From Streptomyces fodineus (GTDB taxonomy: Bacteria > Actinomycetota > Actinomycetes > Streptomycetales > Streptomycetaceae): a stretch of 64,000 nucleotides of DNA. Under the pieces are notes generated by a model. It saw nothing but the letters and a program-made list of their open reading frames with translations, did no database searches and was not told the DNA's origin. The stretch lies in contig NZ_CP017248.1 in NCBI RefSeq assembly GCF_001735805.1, forward strand, positions 7,440,001-7,504,000. The letters run 5' to 3'. Below, piece after piece: positions 12,444-22,108 of this stretch; position 1 is the first letter of the stretch; each line of letters opens with the position of its first letter. The position numbers and the translations under genes are program-made.

Positions 12444-13948
12444 GCAGGCGCTCCCGGTGCGATGAAAGGCAGTCCTTGCGGCGCGCCCGACTCGATGAGC
12501 CGCCAGAGCGCGTCCGTGTCCGCGTGCTGTTCGATCAGGTCGCCGAGCCGGTCGAGCTGCTCCTCGCGCAGCGCGGCGAAGGAGGTGTCCGGCGCGGGCA
12601 CGAAGCGGCGGCCCGCGGCGGCGGCCACCTCGCGCAGGAAGGCCCGGCGGAAGCCGTCCGACTCCAGCGAACCGTGCCAGTGCGTGCCCCAGCTCTGGCC
12701 GACCCGGCAGCCGTCCAGGAAGCCTTCTCCGCCGGTCACTTCGGCGACCCCGTGGTGGATCTCGTACCCCTCGACCGGCTCGCCGAGGGCCTCGCCGGCC
12801 GGCCGGGTGAGGGTCTTCTCGCGGGCGAACCGCACCCGCACGGGCAGCACGCCGAGCCCGGGGACCGCGCCGGCGCGCGATTCGACCTCGTCCTCGATGT
12901 GCTCGCCGAGGATCTGGAAGCCGCCGCAGATGCCGAGCGTCGGGCGCCCTTCGGCGGCTCTGCGGACGACGGCGTCCGCCAGCCCCCGCTCCCGCAGCCA
13001 CTCCAGGGCCCGTACGGTCCCGCGCGTGCCCGGGATCACCACCAGGTCCGCGTCCGCCAGCTCCTCCGGGCGGTCCACGAACCGCACCACGACCCCCGGT
13101 TCGGCGGCGAGCGCGTCCACGTCGGTGAAGTTGGACATCAGCGGGATGGCGCACACGGCGACGCGCAGTACGTCCTCACCGACCGGCGGAGTCACGGCCG
13201 ACTCGCGGACCGTGCCCCGCAGCGACACGCGCAGCCCGTCCTCCTCGTCGATGCCGAGCCCGTGCCGGAAGGGCAGCACGCCGTAGGTCCGCCGCCCGGT
13301 GAGGTCCCGGAGCATGTCCAACCCAGGCTCCAGCAGCGAGACATCGCCCCGGAACTTGTTCACCAGGAACCCGGCGACCAGCTCCTGGTCCTCCGGCGAG
13401 AGCAGCGCGACGGTCCCGAAGAAGGAGGCGAAGACGCCGCCGCGGTCGATGTCGCCGACGACGAGCACGGGCAGCCGCGCACCCCGCGCGATTCCCATGT
13501 TCACGATGTCGGTCCGGCGCAGATTGATCTCGGCCGGGCTGCCGGCGCCCTCACAGATCACCGCGTCATACGTGCCCCGCAACTCGGCGAGGCAGTCCAG
13601 CACCGTGCCGAGGAGCTTCTGCTGCCGCCCGCCGTGGTACCCGCGTGCGCTGAGCTCGCCCACCGGCCTGCCCAGCAGCACCACCTGGCTGCTCTGCTCG
13701 CCGCCCGGCTTGAGCAGCACGGGGTTCATCAGCGCGGTCGGCTCGATCCGGCACGCCTGGGCCTGCATGGCCTGCGCCCGCCCGATCTCCGCGCCCTCGC
13801 GCGTGACGAACGAATTGAGGGACATGTTCTGCGCCTTGAACGGCGCGACCTTCACGCCCTGCCGGACCAGCCACCGGCAGATCCCGGCCGTCACGACGCT
13901 CTTGCCGGCGTCGGAGGTGGTACCGGCGACGAGGAGACCCCCGTTCAC
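12440..13948 (-). CDS. cobQ: Cobyric acid synthase, CobQ/CbiP
   Basis: 502-residue glutamine-dependent amidotransferase that amidates the b, d, e and g carboxylates of adenosylcobyrinic acid a,c-diamide. The N-terminal ATP-binding part has LLVAGTTSDAGKSVVTAG near residues 5-22 and the CobQ signature FKAQNMSLNSFVT. The middle carries VICEGAGSPAEINLR. The C-terminal glutaminase domain has GICGGFQILGEHI with its cysteine and a late THWHGSLESDGFRR with the histidine. The GTG start at 13948 overlaps the cobD stop as GTGA, so cobD and cobQ are coupled. Confidence 0.94.
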
Positions 13949-14889
13949 TTGCCACGTCCCTTCACGAGTCGGCGCGCGGCGAGGGTGACGCCGAGCGCGA
14001 GCAGGCCGACGCGGCGGGAGAGCCGTACGGCCCGGTCGATGTCGGTGACCTGAACGGCGCGCCCGGCCGCCCCGTTGAGCACCGGGCGGTGCTCGACCCG
14101 GCCGCCGTAGGACAGCGTGCCGCCCAGCCGCACCCCGAGCGCCCCCGCGAACGACGCTTCCACGGGCCCGGCGTTGGGGCTGGGGTGCTTGCGGGCGTCG
14201 GCCTTCCAGGCGCGCAGGGCGCCCCTGGGGTCGGGTCCGGCCGCGGCGGCGAGCACGGCGGTCAGGCGTGCGCCCGGCCAGCCGGCCACGTCGTCGAGCC
14301 GGGCGGAGGCCCAGCCGTAACGCCGGTACCGGGGCGACCTGTGACCCACCATCGCGTCCAGGGTGTTGACCGCCCGGAAGCCGAGCAGCCCCGGCACCCC
14401 GGCCACGGCCCCCCACACCAGCGCGCCCACAACGGCGTCGGAGGTGTTCTCGGCGACCGACTCGACCACGGCCCGGGCGATCTGGTCGGCGTCCAGCGCC
14501 TGCGGGTCCCGGCCGCACAGATGCGGCAGCCGCGCCCGCGCCGCCTCGACGTCCCCGGACTCCAGGGCGCGCCCGATCGTGCCGGCTTCCCGGGCGAGCG
14601 AGGTGCCGCCGACGACCGCCCAGGTGGCGGCGGCGGTCAGCGCGACGGAGGCGGCGGGACAGGGGCGTACGGCGCGTGCGGCCAGCGTGCCGATTGCGAC
14701 GGCGCCACCGGCGCACACGACGGTGTGCAGGGCGCCCCAGCCGCGGTGGTCGCGCCACAACGCGCGGTCCACGGCAGCGGCCGCACGCCCGAACGCGGCG
14801 ACCGGATGCCCGCGGCGCGGATCGCCGAGGAACAGGTCACCGAGAAGACCGGCGGCGGCGCCGTACGCGTAACTGCGATCGGCACCCAT
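13945..14889 (-). CDS. cobD: Adenosylcobinamide-phosphate synthase, CobD/CbiB
   Basis: 314-residue membrane protein that joins aminopropanol (phosphate) to adenosylcobyric acid. The N-terminus has GDLFLGDPRRGHPVAAFGR. The central ESVAENTSDAVVGALVWGAVAGVPG and the NTLDAMVGHRSPRYRRYGWASARLDD stretch are characteristic of the family. Several hydrophobic segments are visible. It is the first gene of the seven-gene overlapping operon and lies 3' of the cobalamin riboswitch. No good ribosome binding site precedes the ATG: the bases just upstream form a small CGGCTGAGCCG hairpin, which may matter for riboswitch control of translation. Confidence 0.93.
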   Translation of the reverse strand: MGADRSYAYGAAAGLLGDLFLGDPRRGHPVAAFGRAAAAVDRALWRDHRGWGALHTVVCAGGAVAIGTLAARAVRPCPAASVALTAAATWAVVGGTSLAREAGTIGRALESGDVEAARARLPHLCGRDPQALDADQIARAVVESVAENTSDAVVGALVWGAVAGVPGLLGFRAVNTLDAMVGHRSPRYRRYGWASARLDDVAGWPGARLTAVLAAAAGPDPRGALRAWKADARKHPSPNAGPVEASFAGALGVRLGGTLSYGGRVEHRPVLNGAAGRAVQVTDIDRAVRLSRRVGLLALGVTLAARRLVKGRGK

Positions 14890-14994
14890 CGGCTCAGCCG
14901 GCCGTGGGTACAGGAGCGGGCCTTCTACGGGTCCTTCGGCAGCCGAGCATGGCGATCTGTGTCCTCACTCAGGGTGTCCGCGCCCTGGTTCGAC

Positions 14995-15165
14995 GAAATC
15001 CGGCGGTGAGAGTTCCTGGCTCCCGGGGGTTCTTCCCCGGTGACAGTGGCGGGACCGCGCCGGATTCGCACCGGCTTCCTCTCCTTGCCGCCGTACATGG
15101 CGTGGGCAGTCCACCACGCGCCCGGAACGGCCGTCAACTTGCCGTTGACCTGCACGGGGAGAGTG
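14995..15165 (-). promoter_or_regulatory. Cobalamin (B12) riboswitch
   Basis: Reading the minus strand, the sequence has the canonical AAGCCGGTGCGAATCCGGC core (the GCCGG..CCGGC arms are at 15059-15075). It is followed by the B12 box GGTCCCGCCACTGT at about 15043-15056 and by the downstream GAGCCAGGAACTCTCACC-like element near 15005-15022. The outer paired segments extend to about 15120-15165, and the exact ends are approximate. It precedes cobD by about 100 bases and so is expected to repress the cobD-cobQ-cobN-chlID-cobO-cobB-cobI operon when adenosylcobalamin is plentiful. Confidence 0.93.
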
Positions 15166-15213
15166 TGCCGATCCCCACATCGTGGGGCGCCCGTGGCCGT
15201 TGGGCACGGCAAA

Positions 15214-15245
15214 GGCTCCCCTTACGTCACGGACGGAGGGGAGCC
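15214..15245 (-). terminator. Hairpin terminator after the small membrane gene of the pit operon
   Basis: A perfect 9-bp inverted repeat (GGCTCCCCT at 15214-15222, AGGGGAGCC at 15237-15245) lies 29 bases beyond the stop of the 75-residue protein and upstream of the riboswitch. It separates the pit transcription unit from the cobalamin operon. There is no long T-run, as is common in Streptomyces. Confidence 0.7.
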
Positions 15246-15273
15246 TGTGTGATGCCTGGTGCGTGGTGTTCGG

Positions 15274-15501
15274 TCAGGACTTGGAGACGATCAGATAGAT
15301 GCCGTACGCCACCGCCGCCGCGCAGGCGGCGAAGCAGACGTAGGCGCCGGTCACGGCGAGGGCGGCGGAGTCGCCCTCGGCCGCGGCCTTCTCACGTCGG
15401 GCCAGACCGTTGATGCCGAGGGTGAACAGGGACACCAGGGCCACGGTGAACACGAGGCTGGTGCCGAAGACGGAGCCGAGGGCCGACCAGTCGATCTTCA
15501 T
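15274..15501 (-). CDS. Small two-helix membrane protein downstream of pit
   Basis: 75 residues with two predicted membrane helices (about 9-30, ending in LFTLGINGLARR, and about 46-70, GAYVCFAACAAAVAYGIYLI) joined by a short charged loop (ARREKAAAEGD). It starts at the ATG at 15501, 35 bases after the pit stop, with a GGAAG-type ribosome binding site. Its position suggests co-transcription with the phosphate transporter. A small conserved protein sits beside pit in other Streptomyces, as far as I recall. Its function is not known to me. Confidence 0.8.
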   Translation of the reverse strand: MKIDWSALGSVFGTSLVFTVALVSLFTLGINGLARREKAAAEGDSAALAVTGAYVCFAACAAAVAYGIYLIVSKS

Positions 15502-15536
15502 GGGGGATGCTTCCTTGGTAACCGAAGTGGCCGGGG

Positions 15537-16787
15537 TCAGACGGCCGCGGCCGGCGGGGCGGCCTCGGGCACGGGCTCGGTGACGGCCGGGGCGGGGATC
15601 GTGGCCGTCAGGTCCTCGCTGATCGTGCCCGCGGGCGGCGGGGTCACCGCGGCGATGGCGGCGGTCACCACACCGGCCGGCTCCTCGGTCTCGGTGACGA
15701 CGTTGGTGTGGTCGACGACCTCGCGGCGGGAGATCTTCCAGATCGCGGCGCTCGCGGCGATGAGGAAGACGGCCACGGCGGCGGTGCCCCAGTCACCGAG
15801 GCCCGTGACGGACTCGGCGCCCGCCCCGACGAGCGCGGCGGCCGGGAGGGTGAGCACCCAGGCGACGGCCATCCGGGTCGCGGTGGACCAGCGGACCACT
15901 CCGCCCTTGCGGCCGAGGCCCGCGCCCATCACCGAGCCGGAGACGACGTGCGTGGTGGACAGGGAGAAGCCCAGGTGCGAGGAGGCCAGGATGGCGGTCG
16001 CGGCGCTGGTCTGGGCGGCGAAGCCCTGGCGCGGCTCCAGGTCGGTCAGGCCCTTGCCCATGGTGCGGATGATCCGCCAGCCGCCGATGTAGGTGCCGAG
16101 CGCGATGGCCAGGCCGGCGGAGAGGATGACCCAGGTGGGAGGGTTCGAGCCCGGGGCGATGGCGCCGCCCGCGATCAGCGCGAGGGTGATGATGCCCATC
16201 GTCTTCTGGGCGTCGTTGGTGCCGTGGGCGAGGGAGACCAGGCCGGCGGAGGCGATCTGGCCGGCGCGGTAGCCCTTGCGGGTGGCCTCGCCCTCGGCCT
16301 TGCCGCCGATGCCGTAGGAGAACCGGGTGGCCAGCATCGAGGCGACGCCCGCCACGACCGGTGCGGCGACCGCCGGGAGCAGCACCTTGGTGATCAGGAC
16401 GTCACCGTGCACGGCGCCGAAGCCGGCGGAGGCGACGGTGGCGCCGATCAGGCCGCCCATCAGGGCGTGCGAGGAGCTGGAGGGCAGGCCCACCAGCCAG
16501 GTCAGCAGGTTCCAGAGGATCGCGCCGACCAGGGCGGCGAAGATGACCTCGGGACGGATGCCGGTCTCGTCGACGAGACCCTTGGAGATCGTGTTCGCGA
16601 CCTCCACGGAGAGGAAAGCGCCCACCAGGTTGAGGGCGGCGGACATGATCACCGCGATCTTGGGCTTCAGGGCGCCGGTGGAGATGGTGGTGGCCATCGC
16701 GTTGGCGGTGTCGTGGAAACCGTTCGTGAAATCAAACGCGAGAGCGGTTACCACCACTATCGCGAGGATCAGCGAGAAGCTTTCCAT
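15537..16787 (-). CDS. pit: Low-affinity inorganic phosphate transporter, PiT family
   Basis: 416-residue membrane transporter that takes up metal-phosphate by proton symport. The two inverted PiT signatures are present: TNGFHDTANAMATTISTGA near residues 21-39, and AHGTNDAQKTMGIITLA in the second half, with SSSSHALMGGLIGA and SLSTTHVVSGSVMGAG after each. About ten helices are visible. The tail after residue 350 is a low-complexity Pro/Ala/Thr/Glu-rich extension that is not part of the transporter core. A PHO box lies 48-69 bases upstream, so it probably belongs to the PhoP regulon (compare pitH2 of S. coelicolor). Confidence 0.93.
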   Translation of the reverse strand: MESFSLILAIVVVTALAFDFTNGFHDTANAMATTISTGALKPKIAVIMSAALNLVGAFLSVEVANTISKGLVDETGIRPEVIFAALVGAILWNLLTWLVGLPSSSSHALMGGLIGATVASAGFGAVHGDVLITKVLLPAVAAPVVAGVASMLATRFSYGIGGKAEGEATRKGYRAGQIASAGLVSLAHGTNDAQKTMGIITLALIAGGAIAPGSNPPTWVILSAGLAIALGTYIGGWRIIRTMGKGLTDLEPRQGFAAQTSAATAILASSHLGFSLSTTHVVSGSVMGAGLGRKGGVVRWSTATRMAVAWVLTLPAAALVGAGAESVTGLGDWGTAAVAVFLIAASAAIWKISRREVVDHTNVVTETEEPAGVVTAAIAAVTPPPAGTISEDLTATIPAPAVTEPVPEAAPPAAAV

Positions 16788-16834
16788 TTACCCAGGCAAT
16801 CGTTCGAGGTCATTGGCTGGACGACCGTAGGCAA

Positions 16835-16856
16835 CCTGGGTGAACGGAAGATGAAC
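16835..16856 (-). promoter_or_regulatory. PHO box (PhoP binding direct repeats) upstream of pit
   Basis: On the minus strand two consecutive 11-base units read GTTCATCTTCC and GTTCACCCAGG. This matches the Streptomyces PhoP direct-repeat unit (consensus GTTCACC followed by four less conserved bases). They lie 48 bases before the pit start codon. Confidence 0.8.
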
Positions 16857-16940
16857 TGAGGCGGGCCTAGGGGTGTCGTGAGGGAGGGGTGATGTTCCGT
16901 TTGGCCCCGGCTTTCCCACTGCTCCCCAAGCGTCCCTTGG

Positions 16941-17687
16941 CTACCAGTCGCGTGCGAAGATCCGCAGCCGGCTGCCGGACCCGTTGAAGAGATTCTGGTC
17001 ACCCGGCAGCCGTCCCTTGGTGCCGTACTGCCAGAACGTCCAGTACCGCCACCCGCCCGGCAGCGTCCCCGGCCGCGCGGCGCCGCGGCGGGCGATCCAC
17101 AGGGGGTGATTCCTCGAGAACGCGCGGCTGTTGCCGGTGCACAGCCGCCACCACTGGGTGGCCGTGTAGATCACCGGGCGGCGGCCGTTCTCCCGCTCGA
17201 TCTCGTCGCTGAACGAGCGGATCCAGCGGACCATTCGCGTCCTGCTCAGCCCGTAGCACTTGTGCTTCTTGTTGTACGGGTTGTACTCGATGTCGAGCGC
17301 GGGCGGCAGCGTCCAGCCGTCCGCCCGCCAGCGGCCGCCGTGCCGCACGAAGTACGCGGCCTGCCGGGCCCCGGAGGACCTGTCCGGCCGTGCGAAGTGG
17401 TACGCGCCCCGGACCAGGCCCTCCTCGTACGCACCGTTGTACTGCTGGGCGAAGTAGGGGTTGTGGTAGTCCGTGGACTCGGTCGCCTTGACGTAGACGA
17501 AGCGCGCCCCCTTGGACCAGGCGGCCGGCCAGTCGACGCGCTTTTGGTGGGACGAGACGTCGTGCCCCCGGGGCATCCCCGAAGCCAGTGCCGCAGGCCC
17601 GGTCGCGGTGCCTGCGAGGACGAACGCCGCGGTGGCCGCCGCGAGGACACCGGCGCGGCGACGGACAGGAGTGCGTCCACGGGCCAT
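16941..17687 (-). CDS. Secreted GH25 lysozyme (N,O-diacetylmuramidase type)
   Basis: 248 residues. An export signal is clear: RRR followed by the hydrophobic run AGVLAAATAAFVLAGTATGPAALAS (residues 11-35). The GH25 domain begins with GHDVSSHQ (first catalytic-site aspartate near residue 42), followed by FVYVKATEST, GAYHFARP and the ALDIEYNP motif carrying the acidic active-site pair, then YTATQWW and WTFWQYG near the end. This family cleaves the beta-1,4 bond of peptidoglycan. It is monocistronic, convergent with nothing, and its start ATG at 17687 is preceded by a weak GGGGAGA. Confidence 0.9.
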   Translation of the reverse strand: MARGRTPVRRRAGVLAAATAAFVLAGTATGPAALASGMPRGHDVSSHQKRVDWPAAWSKGARFVYVKATESTDYHNPYFAQQYNGAYEEGLVRGAYHFARPDRSSGARQAAYFVRHGGRWRADGWTLPPALDIEYNPYNKKHKCYGLSRTRMVRWIRSFSDEIERENGRRPVIYTATQWWRLCTGNSRAFSRNHPLWIARRGAARPGTLPGGWRYWTFWQYGTKGRLPGDQNLFNGSGSRLRIFARDW

Positions 17688-17896
17688 GTGTCTCCCCGGG
17701 TCGGCGGACGAGGGATCGTCCGGCGGGCAAGGGGGATCATTGAAGGCCCGGCGATCACCGAATCGGCGGCCATTTCCGGCGATTCGCCCGACCTACGCCC
17801 GTTCGGGGGCACACGGGGTGCGCGCGGGCCCGTGCTTTCCGGCCGGAAGCGGCCATCTCCCCCACTCCGCGTGCGCGTGGCTGGCATGATCACGGC

Positions 17897-18559
17897 ATGG
17901 CTGAACAGCGGCGGAACGCGGAACAGGAACGTATCTGGACGGAACTGGTCGCGACGGCGCGGCGGACGGTAGCCGACGGACTGGTGGTCGGCACCTCGGG
18001 CAATGTCTCGGCGCGCGTCGGGGACCTCGTGCTGGTCACCCCGTCGGGCGTGCCCTACGACCGGCTCACCCCGGACGACATCACCGGCGTCGACCTCACC
18101 GGCCGCCAGGTGCTCGGCACGCTGGTGCCGACCAGCGAGCTGCCCATGCACCTCGCCGTCTACCGCACCACCGACGCCGGCGCGGTCGTCCACACCCACG
18201 CCGTGCACGCGACGGCGGTCTCCGCGCTCGTGCCCGAGCTGCCCCTGGTCCATTACATGGCCGCGGCCCTCGGCGGCCCCGTCCGCGTCGCCCCGTACGC
18301 GACCTACGGCACCGAGGAGCTCGCCGAGAACATGCTCCACGCCCTGGCCGGCCGCTCCGGCTGCCTCCTGCAGAACCACGGCACGATCACCTACGGCGCC
18401 ACCCTCGACCAGGCCTTCGACCGCACCGCCCAGCTGGAGTGGATGTGCCGGCTGTGGCTCACGGCGTCCTCGGTACCGGGCCCCACCCCGTCCCTGCTGA
18501 CGGAGGCGCAACTGGCGGAGGTGGGGGACCGGTTGAAGGGCTACGGCCAACGGACGTGA
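17897..18559 (+). CDS. Class II aldolase/adducin family protein (L-fuculose-phosphate aldolase-like)
   Basis: 220 residues. The class II aldolase core is plain: VVGTSGNVSARVGD near residues 33-46, the VTPSGVPYDRL loop, then THAVHATAVSAL with zinc-binding histidines, and QNHGTITYG carrying another histidine. Members cleave sugar phosphates such as fuculose-1-phosphate with zinc. The substrate cannot be told from the sequence. The start ATG at 17897 follows a hydrophobic-poor leader. It reads away from the lysozyme gene and towards the hydrolase. Confidence 0.87.
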   Translation: MAEQRRNAEQERIWTELVATARRTVADGLVVGTSGNVSARVGDLVLVTPSGVPYDRLTPDDITGVDLTGRQVLGTLVPTSELPMHLAVYRTTDAGAVVHTHAVHATAVSALVPELPLVHYMAAALGGPVRVAPYATYGTEELAENMLHALAGRSGCLLQNHGTITYGATLDQAFDRTAQLEWMCRLWLTASSVPGPTPSLLTEAQLAEVGDRLKGYGQRT

Positions 18560-18662
18560 CGGCCGCGTCCCGGAGGTGAGGGCCAGCTGGCGGCTGCGCT
18601 CGCTGTGAGCCGCCGCCCTCCTCCGGCTGGCCCGTGACGGCAACCCCCACGACACTGGACCC

Positions 18663-19790
18663 GTGCGCCCAGTCAAAGCGACCGCCACGGCACTCACCGC
18701 CGCCTTCGCCGCCGGCGTGGCATCCGTGGCCGCCGGCCGGCTCGCCAGCGACGCCGCGCTCAAGGCGCCCGCCGGCCGCCCCCTGCCCACCGAACCCCGT
18801 CTCACCGTGCACGGCACCGCCGCCGGCCAGATCACCCTCACCCGCGACCTGGCCTCGCTGCGCCCCGGCACCTACGGCCTCGCCGGCGACGGCTCCCACG
18901 CGATCGTCGGCCCCGTCCTGGAGGCGGCCCGGCACCCGGCCGACGCCGTCGTACGCCGCCTGGAACGCGTCACGCACGGCACCCTCGCCCCCGGTGACGC
19001 GGTGTGGCTCACCCCGAACCTGTACGTCGGCGATCCCGGCACCGCCCTCGGCCTCGACCACGCCGACATCGACGTGCCCGGCGAACTCGGCGAGCTGCCC
19101 GCCTGGTTCGTGCCCGGAGCCCGGGACACCTGGGTGATCGCCGTGCACGGCCTCGGCACCACCCGGGAACAGGCCATGAACCTCATGGCCCCGCTGCACG
19201 CCCGCCGGGTGCCGGTCCTCGCGCTCGCCTACCGCGGCGACCTCGGCGCCCCGCGCCCGCCGGACGGCCTGAACCACCTCGGCGAGACCGAGTGGCGCGA
19301 CCTGGACGCCGCGATCCGCTACGCCCTGCGCTACGGCGCGCGCCGGGTGGTCCTGCTCGGCTGGTCCACCGGCGCCACCATGGCGCTGCGCGCCGCCGAG
19401 CACTCCGCGGTGCGCGAGCGCATCACCGGACTGGTCCTCGACTCTCCGGTGCTCAGCTGGGAGGCCACGCTGCGCGCCCTCGCCCGGGCCCGCCACACCC
19501 CGCCGCCGCTGCTGCCGCTCGCCGTGCGGGCCGCGCAGGGCCGGGCCGGACTGCACGCCGACCGGGTCGCCGAGATCACCCACCCCGACCGGCTCGCCGT
19601 ACCGACCCTGATCTTCCACGGCCCCGACGACCAGGTCGCCCCCTGGGAGCTCTCCCGCCGTCTCGCCCGCCGCCGCGGCGACCTGGTCACCCTGCACACC
19701 GTGCCGCGGGCCCCGCACGCGGCGATGTGGAACGCCGACCCGGAGGAGTACCAGGAGCGGCTGCGCCGCTTCCTGACCCCGCTGGTGTGA
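18663..19790 (+). CDS. Alpha/beta hydrolase with N-terminal membrane anchor or signal
   Basis: 375 residues. The N-terminus (MRPVKATATALTAAFAAGVASVAAG) looks like an export signal or single membrane anchor. The hydrolase part has VIAVHGLGTTREQAMNL (oxyanion region), the nucleophile elbow LGWSTGATMAL, an aspartate in FHGPDDQVAPW and a histidine in RAPHAAMW, giving a complete Ser-Asp-His triad. No substrate can be named. The GTG start at 18663 gives the signal-like N-terminus. It lies about 100 bases after the aldolase and may be separately transcribed. Confidence 0.85.
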   Translation: MRPVKATATALTAAFAAGVASVAAGRLASDAALKAPAGRPLPTEPRLTVHGTAAGQITLTRDLASLRPGTYGLAGDGSHAIVGPVLEAARHPADAVVRRLERVTHGTLAPGDAVWLTPNLYVGDPGTALGLDHADIDVPGELGELPAWFVPGARDTWVIAVHGLGTTREQAMNLMAPLHARRVPVLALAYRGDLGAPRPPDGLNHLGETEWRDLDAAIRYALRYGARRVVLLGWSTGATMALRAAEHSAVRERITGLVLDSPVLSWEATLRALARARHTPPPLLPLAVRAAQGRAGLHADRVAEITHPDRLAVPTLIFHGPDDQVAPWELSRRLARRRGDLVTLHTVPRAPHAAMWNADPEEYQERLRRFLTPLV

Positions 19791-19960
19791 CGGCTCCCGC
19801 TCCCGGCCCGCCCGCCGGTGCCGGGCATTCCGTTTAACTCCGTACGACTGGCCTGATCCACCCTCCTCACCCCGTACCGAACCCTGTGCCTTGGCCAGCC
19901 CCGTCGCCCGCCGTGACATTCCGTTTGGGTTTTCGGACCGTCAACCGGAAGACTGCACCC

Positions 19961-21460
19961 GTGACGTCCCGTATCCCGCGCGACTCCAGGCTCCGACTCG
20001 TCCGACCGCGACCCCTGGCCGCCGCCCCCAGAGCTGTGGACCAGCGGCGCCCGCGCCGCCCCGCACCCCGGCCGCCGGAGGGCACCCCCGCCCCCGCGGA
20101 ACTGGCCAGAATGGCCCGCACCGGGCTGGCCGGCCCGGTCCGCGTGGCTCGCTGGGCCGACACCGCGCTCGGCCCCGGCAGCGACGGCGCCACCGCCGAC
20201 GGAAAGGCCACCCTCTCCGACGCCACCGCCGAACGCGCCGCCGCCGACCTCGGCCTGAGCGCCGCTCAGGTCCGCGCCGACTGGGACACCGCACGCCTCG
20301 CCGGGCTCGTCGAGGTGCACGGCGACAGCGCGCGCCCCGGCTGGCGGCTGCGCGCCTGGGACCGGGACGAAAGTGCCGTACTGCGCGGCTGGGTCGCCCT
20401 CTTCGACGCCTGGTCGCTCGCCTCCCCGGAACCCGAGGACCACGAGCCGGCCGCCGTCGCCGAGGTCGTCTCGGCCATGCCCCAAGTGCTCTCCTTCCTC
20501 CAGCTGTCCGCCGGTCCGGTCCCGGTCGCCCAGCTCCTCGACCTGCTCCAGCAGCGCGTCACCGAACTACGCACCGAGCGCTGCGAGGTCCCCTACGGCC
20601 CCGACGCCGCCCAGATCGCCGGGCCCGGTCCCGCCCGGCCCACTGTGCCGGGGGCCCGGCAGCCCGCCGAGTCCGGCCCCGCCCGCACCGCGGCCGGCCT
20701 CCCGAGCCCGGCGGACCCCGACCCCGTGCCCGCCGAGGACACCCCGCTCGCCCCGCTCCTCGACTGGGCGCTGCGCGCCCTCGCCTGCGTCGGTGCCCTG
20801 ACCTATGGCGACGGCCACGCCACCCTCACCCCGCTGGGCAGCTGGGCGGTCTGGGTCAAGCTGGAGCAGATCTGCGTGGCCGCGCAGAGTCCGGCCGGCA
20901 ACATCGAGGCCGCCGCCGAGGAGATGCTCCGCGGCTGCGCCCAGCTCCGCCCCAACGCCGCCCGCGCCGAATACCGCGCCTGGCTCGCCGCCCGCCCCGT
21001 CGGCAGCGCCGTCACCGAGCTGATCCACGCCGCCCGCGGCGAGGACGCCCTGCTGCGCGGCCTGGCCTTCGAGGCGCTGCGCGTCGTCGGCGCCCCCGCC
21101 GAGCCCGACGTACGCGCCGTCGTGGACGAGCCCGCCCTCAGGCCGTACGCCCTGCTGTGGCTGGCCGAGCACGACGGGGCCGACCCGGAGGACGCCCATG
21201 AGGTCCTCACCCGTGAGGAGGCGACGTGGCTGTGGGTGGACACCGCCGCCGCCGTCGCCGACCACGGCGAGTCGCCGATGCTGGTCCGGCATCTGGAGTC
21301 CGCGGTGCAGCCCACGGTGCCCCAGCTGCTCGACGAGGTCCGCGCCGTCGGCCACCCGCGCACCGTGCAGGTCCTGGTCGCGCTCGCCGCCGCGCACCCC
21401 GACCCGGCCCTGGCCAAGGCCGTGCGCCGGGCCGCGTTCCAGGTGCACACCGGGGGATGA
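19961..21460 (+). CDS. Conserved actinobacterial hypothetical protein
   Basis: About 499 residues that I do not recognise as a named family. The sequence is alanine-, proline- and arginine-rich. The N-terminal half is helical with a DLGLSAAQVRADWDTARLAGLVEV stretch that resembles a winged-helix fold, and a proline-rich spacer lies near the middle (PGPARPTVPGARQP). The C-terminal half looks like HEAT-type helical repeats (GLAFEALRVVGAPAEPD, YALLWLAEHDGADPED, VQVLVALAAAHPDPALAKAVRRAAFQ). The GTG at 19961 has GGAAGA seven bases upstream and is preferred to a farther start at 19886. Confidence 0.75.
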   Translation: MTSRIPRDSRLRLVRPRPLAAAPRAVDQRRPRRPAPRPPEGTPAPAELARMARTGLAGPVRVARWADTALGPGSDGATADGKATLSDATAERAAADLGLSAAQVRADWDTARLAGLVEVHGDSARPGWRLRAWDRDESAVLRGWVALFDAWSLASPEPEDHEPAAVAEVVSAMPQVLSFLQLSAGPVPVAQLLDLLQQRVTELRTERCEVPYGPDAAQIAGPGPARPTVPGARQPAESGPARTAAGLPSPADPDPVPAEDTPLAPLLDWALRALACVGALTYGDGHATLTPLGSWAVWVKLEQICVAAQSPAGNIEAAAEEMLRGCAQLRPNAARAEYRAWLAARPVGSAVTELIHAARGEDALLRGLAFEALRVVGAPAEPDVRAVVDEPALRPYALLWLAEHDGADPEDAHEVLTREEATWLWVDTAAAVADHGESPMLVRHLESAVQPTVPQLLDEVRAVGHPRTVQVLVALAAAHPDPALAKAVRRAAFQVHTGG

Positions 21461-21476
21461 GCGGCGCGGGGGTCGC

Positions 21477-21890
21477 TCAGGCGCCTATCTCCGGTGCGTA
21501 CGTCCCGAAGCTCCAGATGTTGCCCTCGGTGTCCCGGGCCATGTAGTCCCGCGAGCCGTAGTCCTGGTCCGTCGGGGGCATGAGGATCTCCACGCCGTGC
21601 TCCAGGGCCCGCTGGTGGTGGGCATCCACGTCGTCCACGACGACGTACACCCCGGCGGGGCCGGCGTCCTTCATCGCCGTGTCGAACAGGCCGCCCCGGC
21701 CCTTGGAGCCGATCATCACCGCGCCGTGGCCCTGGACCAGCTCGGCGTGCATCACCTTGCCGTCCGCCGTCTCGTACACCGACAGCTCGGTGAAGCCGAG
21801 GGCCTCCGTGAGCTGCTTGATCGCCGCCTTCGCGTCCGCGTACAGCAGCGTGGGGTAGAGGCTCGGCCGTGCGCCGCCCGTGCCTGCCAT
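21477..21890 (-). CDS. VOC superfamily (glyoxalase/bleomycin resistance-like) protein
   Basis: 137 residues with the paired beta-alpha-beta-beta-beta modules of the VOC fold: LYPTLLYADAKAAIKQLTEALGF at the start, VMHAELVQGHGAVMIG, then GVYVVVDDVDAHHQRALEHGVEI and the closing GSRDYMARDTEGNIWSFGTY. It is of the YwkD/PhnB-like single-subunit class. The substrate is unknown. The ATG at 21890 has AAGGAG at the right distance, while a longer frame upstream lacks this. It is convergent with the hypothetical gene ending at 21460. Confidence 0.88.
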   Translation of the reverse strand: MAGTGGARPSLYPTLLYADAKAAIKQLTEALGFTELSVYETADGKVMHAELVQGHGAVMIGSKGRGGLFDTAMKDAGPAGVYVVVDDVDAHHQRALEHGVEILMPPTDQDYGSRDYMARDTEGNIWSFGTYAPEIGA

Positions 21891-22108
21891 GCCGATCACT
21901 CCTTCGTGCGTCGGTTCTGTGGCGTCCCGTTCAGTCTTGCAGCCGCCACTGACAACGCCTGAGCGGAACGTGTCGCACGACGCCCCGGGCGGATCACCCC
22001 GGACCCGCATGCCGCCCGGCAAACGATCATCCGCGCCGGTCTCCACCGCACGGACCGAACGCACGGACGTAGAAAAACCGCTTGCACGGCCCCGTTAGAC
22101 TTCTCCCC